Of a DNA stretch of 64,000 nt, positions 38,997-48,138 are shown one piece after another. The stretch is from positions 1-64,000 of the forward strand of contig VGFQ01000001.1 in NCBI GenBank assembly GCA_016868815.1, read 5' to 3'. The notes beneath the pieces are model-generated. The model saw only the letters and a list, made by a program, of their open reading frames with translations, was not told where the DNA came from and did no database searches. Numbering within the stretch: position 1 is the stretch's first letter; the number at the start of each line of letters is the position of its first letter. The stretch comes from Bacteroidota bacterium. GTDB taxonomy: Bacteria > Bacteroidota > Bacteroidia > Chitinophagales > Chitinophagaceae. The position numbers and the translations under genes were made by a program.

Positions 38997-39030
38997 ATCG
39001 TGCATGCATCACGGGCGATGCATGCACGAT
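38997..39030 (-). promoter_or_regulatory. Perfect 14-base inverted repeat in the nuoD-nuoH gap
   Basis: ATCGTGCATGCATC (38997-39010) and GATGCATGCACGAT (39017-39030) pair perfectly around the six-base loop ACGGGC. It begins 4 bases after the nuoD stop and ends 15 bases before the chosen nuoH start. No T tract follows in the direction of transcription, so it is unlikely to be an intrinsic terminator; an mRNA processing or stability hairpin fits better. Confidence 0.7.
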
Positions 39031-39033
39031 TGG

Positions 39034-40149
39034 TTATCGATCGATATCAGGTATGACCAGGTCGAAACTCCCCATGATGGCCACCAGGTCGCCGATCTTC
39101 TGACCGCGCACCACATGGTCAAGCGCACTCAGGTTGGAGAAGCCGGGAGATCGGTATTTGATGCGGTAGGGCGTCGTGCCGCCTTCGCTCACAATATAGA
39201 CTCCGAATTCACCCCTGGCAGTTTCGACGCGCGAGTAGAACTCACCCTTTGGAAGTTTCAGCACAGCCTTGGTCTTGGCCTGGAAGTCCCCTTCCGGGAT
39301 GTTGTCGATGAGCTGCTCGAGGATGGAGAGCGACTGCCGCATTTCATGCATGCGCACCATGTAGCGATCGTAGGTATCTCCTTCTGTCGCCAAAGGTTGC
39401 TCGAATTGAAGTTTGCCATATCCCTCATATGGAAAGAGCTTCCTGATGTCGCAGTCAACGCCGCTGGCGCGGGCTGTAGGACCGCTGCAGCCATAAGAGA
39501 TGGCGTCCTCCTTGGAGAGCACGCCTACGCCGCGGGTCCGCGAGCGGAAGATTGTATTGCCGGTGACGAGCTCGTCGTATTCCGGCAGCTTCTTGTGGAA
39601 CTGACGAATGAATGCTTTCACCCGCCCGTAAAAGTTGGGATGCAGGTCGAACATCACCCCGCCGGGCACCATATAGTTCATGGTGAGGCGGGCGCCACAG
39701 GTCTCTTCCATGATGTCGTTGATCATCTCACGCTCCCGGAAGGCATGGAAGAAGGGGGTGAAAGCTCCGATGTCCATGGCCATGGCTCCCCACCAGAGGA
39801 CATGCGATGCAATGCGTGTCAGCTCGTCCATCAGCACACGGATAACCTGGGCGCGCCCCGGCACTTCGAGTTGCAGGGCCTTCTCCACGGCTAATGCGCA
39901 GCCATGGTTATTGATATGCGAAGAGAGATAATCCATCCGGCTAGTCGAATAGATGAACTGCCGGTAGGAGAGGCTTTCGCACATCTTTTCGATAGAGCGG
40001 TGAATATATCCTAGGTGGGGTTCTACCTTCTTGACGGTCTCCCCGTTGAGAGTGATCACGAGGTGCAGCACGCCATGGGTGGCGGGGTGCTGCGGGCCTA
40101 CGTTGATGATGAGGTCGCCTTGTTCTGTCGTGCCAATTTCTTCGACCAT
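39034..40149 (-). CDS. nuoD: NADH-quinone oxidoreductase subunit D
   Basis: The 49-kDa-type subunit that lines the quinone-reduction site. GPQHPATHGVLHLVITLNGE carries the conserved His of the quinone pocket; HLGYIHRSIEKMCE and YLSSHINNHGCALAVEKAL follow. The C-terminus SALDHVVRGQKIGDLVAIMGSFDLVIPDIDR with terminal Arg is characteristic. The length of 371 residues is typical of the separate (not C-D fused) form. It follows nuoC by 10 bases. Confidence 0.97.
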   Translation of the reverse strand: MVEEIGTTEQGDLIINVGPQHPATHGVLHLVITLNGETVKKVEPHLGYIHRSIEKMCESLSYRQFIYSTSRMDYLSSHINNHGCALAVEKALQLEVPGRAQVIRVLMDELTRIASHVLWWGAMAMDIGAFTPFFHAFREREMINDIMEETCGARLTMNYMVPGGVMFDLHPNFYGRVKAFIRQFHKKLPEYDELVTGNTIFRSRTRGVGVLSKEDAISYGCSGPTARASGVDCDIRKLFPYEGYGKLQFEQPLATEGDTYDRYMVRMHEMRQSLSILEQLIDNIPEGDFQAKTKAVLKLPKGEFYSRVETARGEFGVYIVSEGGTTPYRIKYRSPGFSNLSALDHVVRGQKIGDLVAIMGSFDLVIPDIDR

Positions 40150-40159
40150 GCGGCCTTCG

Positions 40160-40612
40160 TTAGAGTTTAATCATATTGACGGGGTCCTCATAATCCTTGC
40201 GCAGCGGATAGCCCTGCCAGTCGTCGGGCAGGATAAGCTTGCGTAGATCGGGATGTTCCTCGAAATGCACGCCGAACATCTCAAAGACCTCCCGTTCGTG
40301 AAACTCGGCGGTACGCCAGATGTCAGATACGGTTCGGATGGAGGGCGCTTCCCGGTCAAGCTTCGACTTGACCACCAAGTGATGCCGGTGTCGGGTCGAT
40401 GTGAGGTGGTAGACCATAGTGAGATGTGTCTTCCAGTCGACACAGGTCAGGCAGAAGAGATAGTCGAAGGCCAGCTCGTCGCATAGTCGTAGGGCAGGTG
40501 CCAGGACAGGCCAGGCGGTCGCCTCTATATGGGCATTCGGCCATTCCCCCGCATCGACAGAGATTGATGGGTCGATGTCCTGTAGGCGGGCGATGAGCTC
40601 TTCGTTTGTCAT
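40160..40612 (-). CDS. nuoC: NADH-quinone oxidoreductase subunit C
   Basis: The 30-kDa-type subunit (150 residues). The signature is in DIWRTAEFHEREVFEMFGVHFEEHPDLRKLILPDDWQGYPLRKDY. It is a separate gene, unlike the fused nuoCD of enterobacteria and Bacteroides. It lies 46 bases after nuoB. Confidence 0.95.
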   Translation of the reverse strand: MTNEELIARLQDIDPSISVDAGEWPNAHIEATAWPVLAPALRLCDELAFDYLFCLTCVDWKTHLTMVYHLTSTRHRHHLVVKSKLDREAPSIRTVSDIWRTAEFHEREVFEMFGVHFEEHPDLRKLILPDDWQGYPLRKDYEDPVNMIKL

Positions 40613-40658
40613 GTGGTTGTTTTCAGCAGGTCTCGGCCGCCTTGCATGCTCGTCCCCC

Positions 40659-41222
40659 TCAGATCTTGGTACCGTCGATATCGACCCGTTCGCGTATCCC
40701 GAGACGGATTTTCTCTTGCAGCGTAATCAAAGCATGCAGCAAGGCTTCGGGGCGCGGCGGGCAGCCGGCGACGTAGACATCGACCGGGATAACATGATCA
40801 GCTCCTTTGACTACGGAGTAAGTATTATAGAAGAAGGGACCTCCGCTGATGGCACAAGCACCCATCGCGATGACGTATTTGGGGTCTGCCATCTGGTCGT
40901 AGAGCCGTTTGAGGACAGGTGCCATCTTGTTGACAATGGTGCCGGCGATGATGATCACATCGGCCTGCCGGGGCGTAGCCCTGGCCACTTCGAATCCAAA
41001 GCGGGCAAAGTCATATTTGGCCGCAGCCGTCGACATCATCTCGATGCCGCAACAGCTGGTGGCGAAGGTGAGCGGCCAGAGGGAGTTGCTGCGCGCCCAG
41101 TTCACCACATCGTCCAGGGGGCCTGAGAGGATGCCGCCACCCGGCGTCTCCTGCACCAGCCCTGGGAACTTGGCAGGCTGCTTGTCTGTATAGTTCGTCA
41201 CTGTTTGTGTCATATCAGTCAT
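40659..41222 (-). CDS. nuoB: NADH-quinone oxidoreductase subunit B
   Basis: This subunit binds cluster N2, the last iron-sulfur centre before quinone. The four cysteine ligands are visible: the adjacent pair in [12 protein letters not shown], one in [13 protein letters not shown] and one in [14 protein letters not shown]. The length of 187 residues is normal. It follows nuoA by 32 bases. Confidence 0.97.
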   Translation of the reverse strand: MTDMTQTVTNYTDKQPAKFPGLVQETPGGGILSGPLDDVVNWARSNSLWPLTFATSCCGIEMMSTAAAKYDFARFGFEVARATPRQADVIIIAGTIVNKMAPVLKRLYDQMADPKYVIAMGACAISGGPFFYNTYSVVKGADHVIPVDVYVAGCPPRPEALLHALITLQEKIRLGIRERVDIDGTKI

Positions 41223-41254
41223 TTTCCGTCCACATCATGCATGCTTACGATGAT

Positions 41255-41605
41255 TTACTTCCAGGTCAGTGCCTTCACCTTATGGGCATATAGAAACCCC
41301 AGGAACAGAATGACAAAAAAGATCACGATCTCTACGAGGGCCGGCCAGCCGATTTCTTTGACCACGACCGCCCAGGGATAGAGGAATATGAGTTCTACGT
41401 CGAAGACTAGGAAGATGAGTGCAAAAAGGTAGTAGCCCACCTGGAATTGTATCCAGGTCTGCCCCTGCGTGGGGATGCCGCACTCATAGGCCTCACCCTT
41501 CTGCGGGTTCCAGGATCCTTTCACCACCATGCGGGAGGCGAGGATGGCTATTACGGAGAAGACGATGGCAGCAAGCGTGAGGATGATCATCGAGGCCGGT
41601 CCCAT
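41255..41605 (-). CDS. nuoA: NADH-quinone oxidoreductase subunit A
   Basis: A three-helix membrane subunit of 116 residues and the first gene of the operon. The conserved loop is EAYECGIPTQGQ with its Cys, followed by FQVGYYLFALIFLVFDVELIFLYPWAVV. The 114-base gap upstream (41606-41719) is the likely promoter region for the whole nuo cluster. Confidence 0.96.
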   Translation of the reverse strand: MGPASMIILTLAAIVFSVIAILASRMVVKGSWNPQKGEAYECGIPTQGQTWIQFQVGYYLFALIFLVFDVELIFLYPWAVVVKEIGWPALVEIVIFFVILFLGFLYAHKVKALTWK

Positions 41606-41719
41606 GAGGTTCGTCGGTTGGGTGGCTGTTGCCGGGCAACAGGTAGAAGATTACGGCGAATATAGAGCATGCTGCCCAAAATCTTTCCGGCCCCGCCCCT
41701 GCAGACAATCGTGGGTGGT

Positions 41720-42226
41720 CTACCGCTCCCGGCGGGGGGCATCCGGCAGGCTCAGCTCTAGCTGCTCGCAGGCCAAGCGATATTCAAATTGCAAGTCTTC
41801 ATGCAGGGCCTCGATGGCAGCCCGGGCCTTGCGGGCCTGGACATGGCAGAGGTTGAGCACGACCAGGTTGGTGGATAGATCGATGCCGCTGTCTAGCACG
41901 AGCCGGATGAAATGCAGCAGCAGGTCGGCCTCCGCCTGTCGGGAGGAGGAGAGCCGGATATGCTTCATAGCGATGCGTAGTGTCTTGCGGATGGTCTTCT
42001 TGGCGAGCCAGGACTGCCAGGGGCGGATGTCCAACATCCCCTCCAGCATTTCCTGACGGATAGCCGTGAGGTATCCGTCGAGGTCCGTAGATTCAAAAAG
42101 CAGGTAGGTCAACAGCTCCTTATTGTCTTTCTTGAAACGGGCCAGGCGTTGCAAGAGTGCCACCAGCTCCTTGTGTGGGAGGGCAGACAGCTCGTCTTTG
42201 ATCTCCTTGACGGTGGCAGATCTCAT
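41720..42226 (-). CDS. Conserved hypothetical helical protein
   Basis: A 168-residue, all-helical, cytoplasmic-looking protein. MRSATVKEIKDELSALPHKELVALLQRLARFKKDNKELLTYLLF is amphipathic and reads as two helices; the rest is also helical and ends in a charged tail. I know of similar hypothetical proteins in Bacteroidota but no function. The ATG at 42226 is chosen over 42235. It lies upstream of nuoA on the same strand. Confidence 0.68.
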   Translation of the reverse strand: MRSATVKEIKDELSALPHKELVALLQRLARFKKDNKELLTYLLFESTDLDGYLTAIRQEMLEGMLDIRPWQSWLAKKTIRKTLRIAMKHIRLSSSRQAEADLLLHFIRLVLDSGIDLSTNLVVLNLCHVQARKARAAIEALHEDLQFEYRLACEQLELSLPDAPRRER

Positions 42227-42447
42227 CGAACACAAAGCTACTGGAGATTCAGGATGCGGTCGCTAGTCGGCCGGACAGCTGCCGTCCCCCAGACAACGAC
42301 GGGGACAGAGGAAGCCGCAGGTCAACAGGACAGAGTCGAAGAGAAGGCCAGGGACTTTCTTAAGTCTGTTGAGCAGGAAATGGGGTATGACAACTGCGGG
42401 GAAGTTTCGGCTTCTATGTTTTTTTGCATTCATCCTATGCCGGCAAG

Positions 42448-43221
42448 TCACCAACTGCCGCCTGCACCGCCCCCACCGAAGCTGCCGCCGCCAAAGCCCC
42501 CAAAACCCCCACCACTGCTGCCAGAGCTGCTGCCAAAACTACTGGGAGGAAAGAACGTCGAAGGACCATTCCAGTTGCGATAGCCACGGCCACTCATAAA
42601 AGAGCCACCTCTAGCCTTTTGCCGAGCTCCCATGATGACGAAGAGAAAAATCAACACAAAAACGACCAGGACTCCGATCAAGCCCTCGTCATCGCCCTGC
42701 CCACGGTCTTTGTAGCCTGGAGGAACGGCGTATTCTCCGGCTGCGGCCTGCATGATGGCATCGGTTCCGTAGTCGATGCCTCGGTAGAAATCATTTTCCC
42801 GGAAGTTGGGCTTGATCTGCTCTTCTATGATATGCCGGGCGGTAATATCCGGAATCGCCCCTTCCAGTCCGTATCCAGGGGCGATGAACAGCTTCCGGTC
42901 GTCTTTGGCGATGAGCAGTACAACTCCGTTGTTACTTTTGGCATTGCCGACGCCCCATGTGCGGCCGAGTTGTATAGCTACTTCGGAGATGTCATAGTCG
43001 CCGGTCGTAGGGATGATGACGACCGCCACCTGATTGGAGGTCGTGTCATCATATTGCTTGAGCTTCTGCTCTAGGGCCTGTTTTTGGTCAGCTGAGAGGG
43101 TGCCGGTGAAGTCGTTCACCAGGCGCTGCGGACTGGGTCTTTCAGGGATATACTGCTCGATCTGGGCCGTGATGGTCTGTGCCAGCAGGAGCAGCAAGGG
43201 TAGTAGCGTCTTTCTACTCAT
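42448..43221 (-). CDS. TPM domain-containing membrane protein (YgcG-like)
   Basis: A signal peptide ends at TITAQ, then comes the TPM domain (about residues 35-175: VNDFTGTLSADQKQALEQKL, NQVAVVIIPTTGDYDISEVAIQLGRTWGVG, NGVVLLIAKDDRKLFIAPGYGLEG), one membrane helix (GVLVVFVLIFLFVIMGA) and a C-terminal tail almost entirely Gly, Ser and Phe. This is the classical YgcG layout. TPM domains face the periplasm; a role in envelope or photosystem repair has been proposed for relatives. It overlaps the preceding TPM gene by 4 bases. Confidence 0.9.
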   Translation of the reverse strand: MSRKTLLPLLLLLAQTITAQIEQYIPERPSPQRLVNDFTGTLSADQKQALEQKLKQYDDTTSNQVAVVIIPTTGDYDISEVAIQLGRTWGVGNAKSNNGVVLLIAKDDRKLFIAPGYGLEGAIPDITARHIIEEQIKPNFRENDFYRGIDYGTDAIMQAAAGEYAVPPGYKDRGQGDDEGLIGVLVVFVLIFLFVIMGARQKARGGSFMSGRGYRNWNGPSTFFPPSSFGSSSGSSGGGFGGFGGGSFGGGGAGGSW

Positions 43222-43685
43222 GCGCCGAATACGAGGGTGTCTGAGAGTTCGTTCCGATCCTGGTCGTGGTAAGGGAAATGGGTCACCAACGCCTCCCCCA
43301 GGTCGCGCACGATGTCTACTAGCCCTTCTACTTTCTTGTCTTCCCGGAAGGCGGAGAGAATCTTGGCGACTTCCTGGTTCCAGAATTCAGAGCCGACTTT
43401 CTGATGAATGCCCTCATCGCCGAATACGGCCAGCTGACGGTCTTTCATGGCAAGGTAAAGGAGTACCCCATTGCGCTCCCGCGTCTGCTCCATCTTCAGC
43501 TGGAGAAATACCTCCATCGCGCGGTCGAGAGGGTCAACATAGCGGCAGCGATGTTCGATATAGACGCGGATCTCTCCGCTGGTGCGGGCTTCCGCTTCGC
43601 GAATGGCCGCCACGACCCGCTCCTCCTCGGCAGGAGAGAAATTGCGTTTTGCGCTGCGCCCGCGGAAGAGGTCAAGCAAGGCCAT
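43218..43685 (-). CDS. TPM domain-containing cytoplasmic-type protein
   Basis: A 155-residue TPM-domain protein without signal peptide. FSPAEEERVVAAIREAEARTSGEIRVYIEHRC opens the domain and NGVLLYLAMKDRQLAVFGDEGIHQKVG continues it. It lies between lemA (10-base gap) and the YgcG-like gene (4-base overlap), a common three-gene set in Bacteroidota. I use the ATG at 43685 (MALLDLFRGRS); the frame extends to 43745 inside lemA. Confidence 0.88.
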   Translation of the reverse strand: MALLDLFRGRSAKRNFSPAEEERVVAAIREAEARTSGEIRVYIEHRCRYVDPLDRAMEVFLQLKMEQTRERNGVLLYLAMKDRQLAVFGDEGIHQKVGSEFWNQEVAKILSAFREDKKVEGLVDIVRDLGEALVTHFPYHDQDRNELSDTLVFGA

Positions 43686-43695
43686 CGGCTGGAGA

Positions 43696-44292
43696 TTATT
43701 TGCTAAAGTTGACGGTGGGAGCCTTCTCTGCTCCAGCATCGGCACTAAAGTAGCCTTTCTCGGTGAAGCCGAATATGCCGGCGATGATCACGTTGGGGAA
43801 GGTCTTGATGGTCGTGTTATAAGATTTCACGGCGTCGTTGAAATCATTCCGGGCCGTTTTAATACGGTTCTCAGTGCCTTCGAGCTGTGCCTGCAGGTCC
43901 AGGAAGTTTTGATTGGCTTTCAAGTTGGGGTACTGTTCGACCGTGACGAGCAGCCGGCTCAGCGCTCCGGACAACTCTCCCTGCGCCTGCTGGTACTTAG
44001 CGATATTTTCCGGGTTAAGGTTGGCAGGGTCTATGACCGTCTGCGTGGCCTTAGCGCGTGCGCCGATCACGGCTTCGAGGGTTGATTTTTCAAAATCTGC
44101 TGATCCTTTGACCGTGCTCACGAGGTTGGGGATGAGGTCGGAACGACGCTGGTAGTCGCTCTGAACTTTGCCCCAGGCGCTCTTTACATTCTGATCCTGG
44201 GAGACCATATTGTTATAGCCAGAGCAGCCACAACCGCCCAAGAGAAGGATGCCGCCGATGATGGCCAGTAGAACAATGTTTTTTGTGTTCAT
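43696..44292 (-). CDS. lemA: LemA family protein
   Basis: A membrane-anchored (or lipidated: LLGGCGCSG) N-terminus is followed by the LemA helical bundle: YNNMVSQDQNVKSAWGKVQSDYQRRSDLIPNLVSTVKG is the family hallmark, then GALSRLLVTVEQYPNLKANQNFLDLQAQLEGTENRI. Function is unsettled; the gene is regularly linked to TPM-domain genes as here. The ATG at 44292 is used; the open frame upstream is spurious. Confidence 0.93.
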   Translation of the reverse strand: MNTKNIVLLAIIGGILLLGGCGCSGYNNMVSQDQNVKSAWGKVQSDYQRRSDLIPNLVSTVKGSADFEKSTLEAVIGARAKATQTVIDPANLNPENIAKYQQAQGELSGALSRLLVTVEQYPNLKANQNFLDLQAQLEGTENRIKTARNDFNDAVKSYNTTIKTFPNVIIAGIFGFTEKGYFSADAGAEKAPTVNFSK

Positions 44293-44378
44293 ATACGATG
44301 GAATAAGTTTATGTACATTAAAGATAGGCGGAAAGGCGGAAAGGTTGCATGACCCACGTGCAGATCGGCCGGACAGTG

Positions 44379-45572
44379 CTACCTGATGGCTGCGATGCCC
44401 GGCAGCGTCTTTCCTTCGAAAAATTCGAGCATGGCTCCACCGCCAGTGGAGACGTAACTGACCTGCCCGGCAAATCCGAAGCGGTTGACGGCGGCGACGC
44501 TGTCGCCCCCTCCTACCAGCGAGTAGGCACCTTGACGGGTGGAAGAAGCCACTGCTTCGGCGATGGCAAGGGTCCCCTCCTGGAAAGCTTCCATCTCGAA
44601 GACGCCCATAGGTCCGTTCCACAGGATTGTCCGGGCCTGATGGATTACCTCGGTGAAACTACGCCTGGCCTCCGGGCCGATGTCAAGGCCCATCCATCCG
44701 TCTGGGATGGCTGCAGAAGGAGCCACCGATGTTTGGGCAGCGGTGTCAAACCGATCTGCCAGGATGGAATCCTGGGGGAGGTGCAGGCGTACGCCTTTGG
44801 CGGCTGCCTTCTCTAGGATCTCCCGAGCGGTGTCGAGGCGGTCAGTCTCGCAGATGGACTGACCGATGTGTCCGCCTTGCGCTTTCAGAAAGGTGTAGGC
44901 CATCCCTCCACCGATCAAGATGTCCGTAGCGCGCTCCAGCAGATTCTCAATGATGAGGATCTTATCAGAGACCTTGGCCCCGCCGATGATGGCTGCGAAG
45001 GGCGATTGAGCTTGGTGTAGAACACGCTCAGCACTGGCGACTTCTGCCTCCATCAACAGTCCGAACATGCGGCGCTCCCGTGGGAATTCGGCTGCCATCA
45101 CAGCCGTAGAGGCATGTGCGCGGTGGGCTGTCCCGAAAGCATCGTTGACGTATACGTCTCCCAGGCCTGCCAGGGCACGGGCAAAGGCCGCATCACCCTT
45201 TTCTTCTTCTTTGTGGAAACGAAGATTCTCAAGAAGCAGCACCTCGCCCGCCTTCAGGGATGTTGCGGCAGCCACTGCCGCCGGACCGATGCAATCGGTG
45301 GCAAACAGCAGATCGGCACCGGTGAGAAGCGAATGCAGGTGAGGCATCAGATGCCGTAGGGAATATTTGTCGGAAGGCCCGTCCTTAGGCCTTCCCAGGT
45401 GGCTCATCAAAATCACACTGCCACCATCGGAAAGGATCTTTCGGATCGTGGGGAGTGCCGCCGTGATGCGGGTGTCGTCGGTGATGCGGAAGGCCTCATC
45501 GAGTGGGACGTTGAAATCAACGCGTAACAAGGCTGTATGGCCGGAAAAATCGAAAGATGCAAATCGGGACAT
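44379..45572 (-). CDS. pgk: Phosphoglycerate kinase
   Basis: Glycolytic enzyme that transfers phosphate between 1,3-bisphosphoglycerate and ADP. The N-terminal substrate site is [12 protein letters not shown] and [18 protein letters not shown]; the nucleotide side has [30 protein letters not shown] and [17 protein letters not shown]. The length of 397 residues is normal. It follows gap by 75 bases. Confidence 0.97.
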   Translation of the reverse strand: MSRFASFDFSGHTALLRVDFNVPLDEAFRITDDTRITAALPTIRKILSDGGSVILMSHLGRPKDGPSDKYSLRHLMPHLHSLLTGADLLFATDCIGPAAVAAATSLKAGEVLLLENLRFHKEEEKGDAAFARALAGLGDVYVNDAFGTAHRAHASTAVMAAEFPRERRMFGLLMEAEVASAERVLHQAQSPFAAIIGGAKVSDKILIIENLLERATDILIGGGMAYTFLKAQGGHIGQSICETDRLDTAREILEKAAAKGVRLHLPQDSILADRFDTAAQTSVAPSAAIPDGWMGLDIGPEARRSFTEVIHQARTILWNGPMGVFEMEAFQEGTLAIAEAVASSTRQGAYSLVGGGDSVAAVNRFGFAGQVSYVSTGGGAMLEFFEGKTLPGIAAIR

Positions 45573-45647
45573 GGAAAGCGGATTTACTTGACGAGCATAT
45601 AGTCCCCGTGGGCATCCCTTGTGGGTGCACTCGAAGCATGGCTGGAA

Positions 45648-46661
45648 TTACTTTGAGATCAGTTTGGCAAAATAGTCCACCGTCCGGACCAGCTGGCTGA
45701 CGTAGCTCATCTCGTTGTCGTACCAGGCGACCGTCCGGACCAGCTGTGTGTCGCCCATCGTCTGGACCTTGGTCTGTGTGGCATCGAACAGGGAGCCATA
45801 AGAGATGCCGATCACATCACTGCTGACGATCTCATCCTCAGTATAACCGTAGCTCTCATTGGCGGCCGCCTTCATGGCAGCGTTGATTTCTTCGGCTGTA
45901 GTCTTCTTACCAAGTACGACCGTGAGCTCTGTCAGGGAGCCGGTCAGGGTGGGCACCCGCTGGGCGGTGCCGTCGAGCTTACCTTTCAGGCCAGGAAGTA
46001 CCAGACCGATGGCCTTGGCTGCACCGGTGCTGTTTGGCACGATATTCTGGGCGGCAGCTCTTGCGCGGCGGAGGTCACCTTTGGCATGCGGGGCATCTTG
46101 GGTGTTCTGATCGTTGGTGTAGGCATGTACGGTCGTCATCAGTCCGGTGACAATCCCGTAAGTGTCATCTAAGACCTTGGCCATGGGGGCTAGGCAATTG
46201 GTCGTACAGGAAGCACAGCTGATGATGGACTCTGAACCATCGAGCGTATCGTGGTTTACATTGAAAACAATGGTCTTGAGGTCTCCGGTCGCAGGGGCCG
46301 AGATCACTACCTTGCGGGCGCCCGCCGACAGGTGGGCAGCTGCCTTATCACGGTCGGTGAAAAAGCCAGTACATTCCAGGACCACATCAACCCCATGAGA
46401 ACTCCATGGAATCTGAGCAGGATCCTTCTGTGCATAGATGCGGATCTCTTCTCCGTTGACAAGGATAGAACCCTCGCCTGCGGTGACTGCCGCCTCAAAG
46501 CGGCCCTGAGCGGTATCGTATTTCAGAAGGTGTGCCAGCACCTTAGGGCTGGTGAGGTCGTTGATGGCCACCACGTCAATCCCCTGGAGGTTGTAAATTT
46601 GGCGGAATACAAGACGGCCGATGCGGCCAAAACCATTGATAGCAACTTTAACACTGCTCAT
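45648..46661 (-). CDS. gap: Glyceraldehyde-3-phosphate dehydrogenase, type I
   Basis: Oxidises glyceraldehyde 3-phosphate with NAD and phosphate. The NAD-binding start [16 protein letters not shown] and the catalytic cysteine in [12 protein letters not shown] are clear; [19 protein letters not shown] closes the protein. It precedes pgk in the same direction, so the two consecutive steps of lower glycolysis are encoded together. Confidence 0.97.
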   Translation of the reverse strand: MSSVKVAINGFGRIGRLVFRQIYNLQGIDVVAINDLTSPKVLAHLLKYDTAQGRFEAAVTAGEGSILVNGEEIRIYAQKDPAQIPWSSHGVDVVLECTGFFTDRDKAAAHLSAGARKVVISAPATGDLKTIVFNVNHDTLDGSESIISCASCTTNCLAPMAKVLDDTYGIVTGLMTTVHAYTNDQNTQDAPHAKGDLRRARAAAQNIVPNSTGAAKAIGLVLPGLKGKLDGTAQRVPTLTGSLTELTVVLGKKTTAEEINAAMKAAANESYGYTEDEIVSSDVIGISYGSLFDATQTKVQTMGDTQLVRTVAWYDNEMSYVSQLVRTVDYFAKLISK

Positions 46662-46828
46662 GCGTGGGTCGTTGTTTTCGATTGATAAATGGGAGACAAA
46701 GGTATGGGATTGACCGCAAAGCTGCTCTAGACCTAGATGCGTGATCCCGACCTGATGTGGTTTTATTCGCTAGGATTTTGGGTTATGTACAAGTCTGTTG
46801 TATCATTGCACACCTATTCAAACAATTT

Positions 46829-46900
46829 GGCCCGTTGGTCAATCGGTTAAGACGCCTCCCTTTCACGGAGGAATGAGGGGTTCGATTCCCCTACGGGCTA
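46829..46900 (+). tRNA. tRNA-Glu (anticodon UUC)
   Basis: GGCCCGT pairs with ACGGGCT (first pair G-U), the anticodon stem CCTCC/GGAGG encloses CTTTCAC with anticodon TTC, and the T arm is GGGGTTCGATTCCCC. The discriminator is A at 46900 and CCA is not encoded. An AT-rich island begins right after it. Confidence 0.95.
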
Positions 46901-46905
46901 CAAAC

Positions 46906-46935
46906 ATCCCCGGCAATTGCCGGGGATTGTAATTT
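46906..46935 (+). terminator. Terminator after tRNA-Glu
   Basis: ATCCCCGGCAA (46906-46916) pairs perfectly with TTGCCGGGGAT (46917-46927), followed by TGTAATTT. It starts 6 bases after the tRNA. The T tract is weak but the stem is strong. Confidence 0.65.
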
Positions 46936-47023
46936 ATACTTGCAAAGAAGAACAAAACATCCAGATGGGCAATTACTTTATTTTCTAATCAATACTTAAG
47001 AGCGCTCTTAATGTCTTCAATCA

Positions 47024-48094
47024 TTACTTAACTTCTAGCCCACCTGCCTTTGCGATATCTTTCCAACGATAAAAATGAAAAGTACCCTCAGTACTCATTG
47101 CAGCTAACATGCCGCCTTCAAAACCGGGTAAACTCACTGAAGTAATTTCACTCCCATCACTTTGATTAGCAGCCACAGCGATACTAGTAATAAATTTGTG
47201 TTCGTGCTTGTTGTACTTAGTACCGATACGACTATACACTTGAAATGAATTATTAGATTGGTCGGATACTAATATATAACCTGTGCTGGAATCCAGCGTA
47301 TAAATTGAAATTCCTTCATTATCTTCCTTAAATACTCTTTTACCAAAAACTGCCAACTCTTCATCACCCTTCTTCGGGTCGGCGTGATACTTTCTAATGC
47401 CAAACTGTTCATCACTATAATACAAATAGCCCAAATCATGATCAACTGCAAGTGACTCTATTTCTTTTTTACCAGAAAACTTTCCAAAATGGCGTTCCAT
47501 TATTCCAACAACGCGATCACGACCATCAAACTGAAGTTTGTATTGGGCTAAGTATCCATCACGAGGACCATTTTTTCGACTAACAATAGCAAAAACAGCT
47601 TTATCAGAACTTCTTTTATATAATGCAATACCCATAGGACTACGCTCTTTTTCTCCAACAAATACCTTAATACCGTTACCATCAATCGGCTTCATTTCAG
47701 GCAGTTTGAAGACCCGTATGCAATTACGATCGCGCTCGGTAGCTACGGCGATATCAATGGTTGAATCTCCCCATACAAACCCATTAATTACATCCACATT
47801 ATTAACCCTTTTCATGCCAATTCTGGTGCGACTGCTATCTATCTTCCCGTTTAAAAGAAAAACATATAATCCCCCATTTACACTGTGCTTATCTGTTCCT
47901 ATAACAAGAGAACGGCTCAAATCGGTGGGATTAATCCAGATGGCAGGATCATCACTATCATCATATACCTTCTGGGTAATTACAGCAGGCTGTACTGGAC
48001 TATTTGCATTGACCGGTTTCTGCCCATAACAACCAGATGAAATACATGTATTGATCAAAAAAAAAACGTATGAATGCAGTATGTGTATTTTCAT
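47024..48094 (-). CDS. Beta-propeller phytase (3-phytase)
   Basis: A secreted calcium-dependent phytase that removes phosphates from inositol hexakisphosphate. A signal peptide ends near CYGQ. The six-bladed propeller shows the family elements DDSDDPAIWINPTDLSRSLVIGTDK, NNVDVINGF, IESLAVDHDLGYLYYSDEQFGIRKYHADP and EDNEGISIYTLDSSTGYILVSDQSNNSFQVY, which hold the calcium- and phosphate-binding acidic residues. The length of 356 residues is normal. It lies 44 bases after a TonB-dependent receptor gene on the same strand. The region is AT-rich compared with its surroundings. Confidence 0.93.
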   Translation of the reverse strand: MKIHILHSYVFFLINTCISSGCYGQKPVNANSPVQPAVITQKVYDDSDDPAIWINPTDLSRSLVIGTDKHSVNGGLYVFLLNGKIDSSRTRIGMKRVNNVDVINGFVWGDSTIDIAVATERDRNCIRVFKLPEMKPIDGNGIKVFVGEKERSPMGIALYKRSSDKAVFAIVSRKNGPRDGYLAQYKLQFDGRDRVVGIMERHFGKFSGKKEIESLAVDHDLGYLYYSDEQFGIRKYHADPKKGDEELAVFGKRVFKEDNEGISIYTLDSSTGYILVSDQSNNSFQVYSRIGTKYNKHEHKFITSIAVAANQSDGSEITSVSLPGFEGGMLAAMSTEGTFHFYRWKDIAKAGGLEVK

Positions 48095-48138
48095 AAAAAA
48101 AGACCCGGATTATTTTCCCGGTGTGGGTGTAAAATATT

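Noticed and set aside
38997-39030. Intrinsic terminator between nuoD and nuoH
   Set aside because: The stem is strong but no T tract follows in the direction of transcription, and termination inside the operon would be unexpected.
42263-42454. Small minus-strand gene between the YgcG-like and hypothetical genes
   Set aside because: Only 63 codons, no signal peptide or domain, and overlaps the 3' end of the TPM gene.
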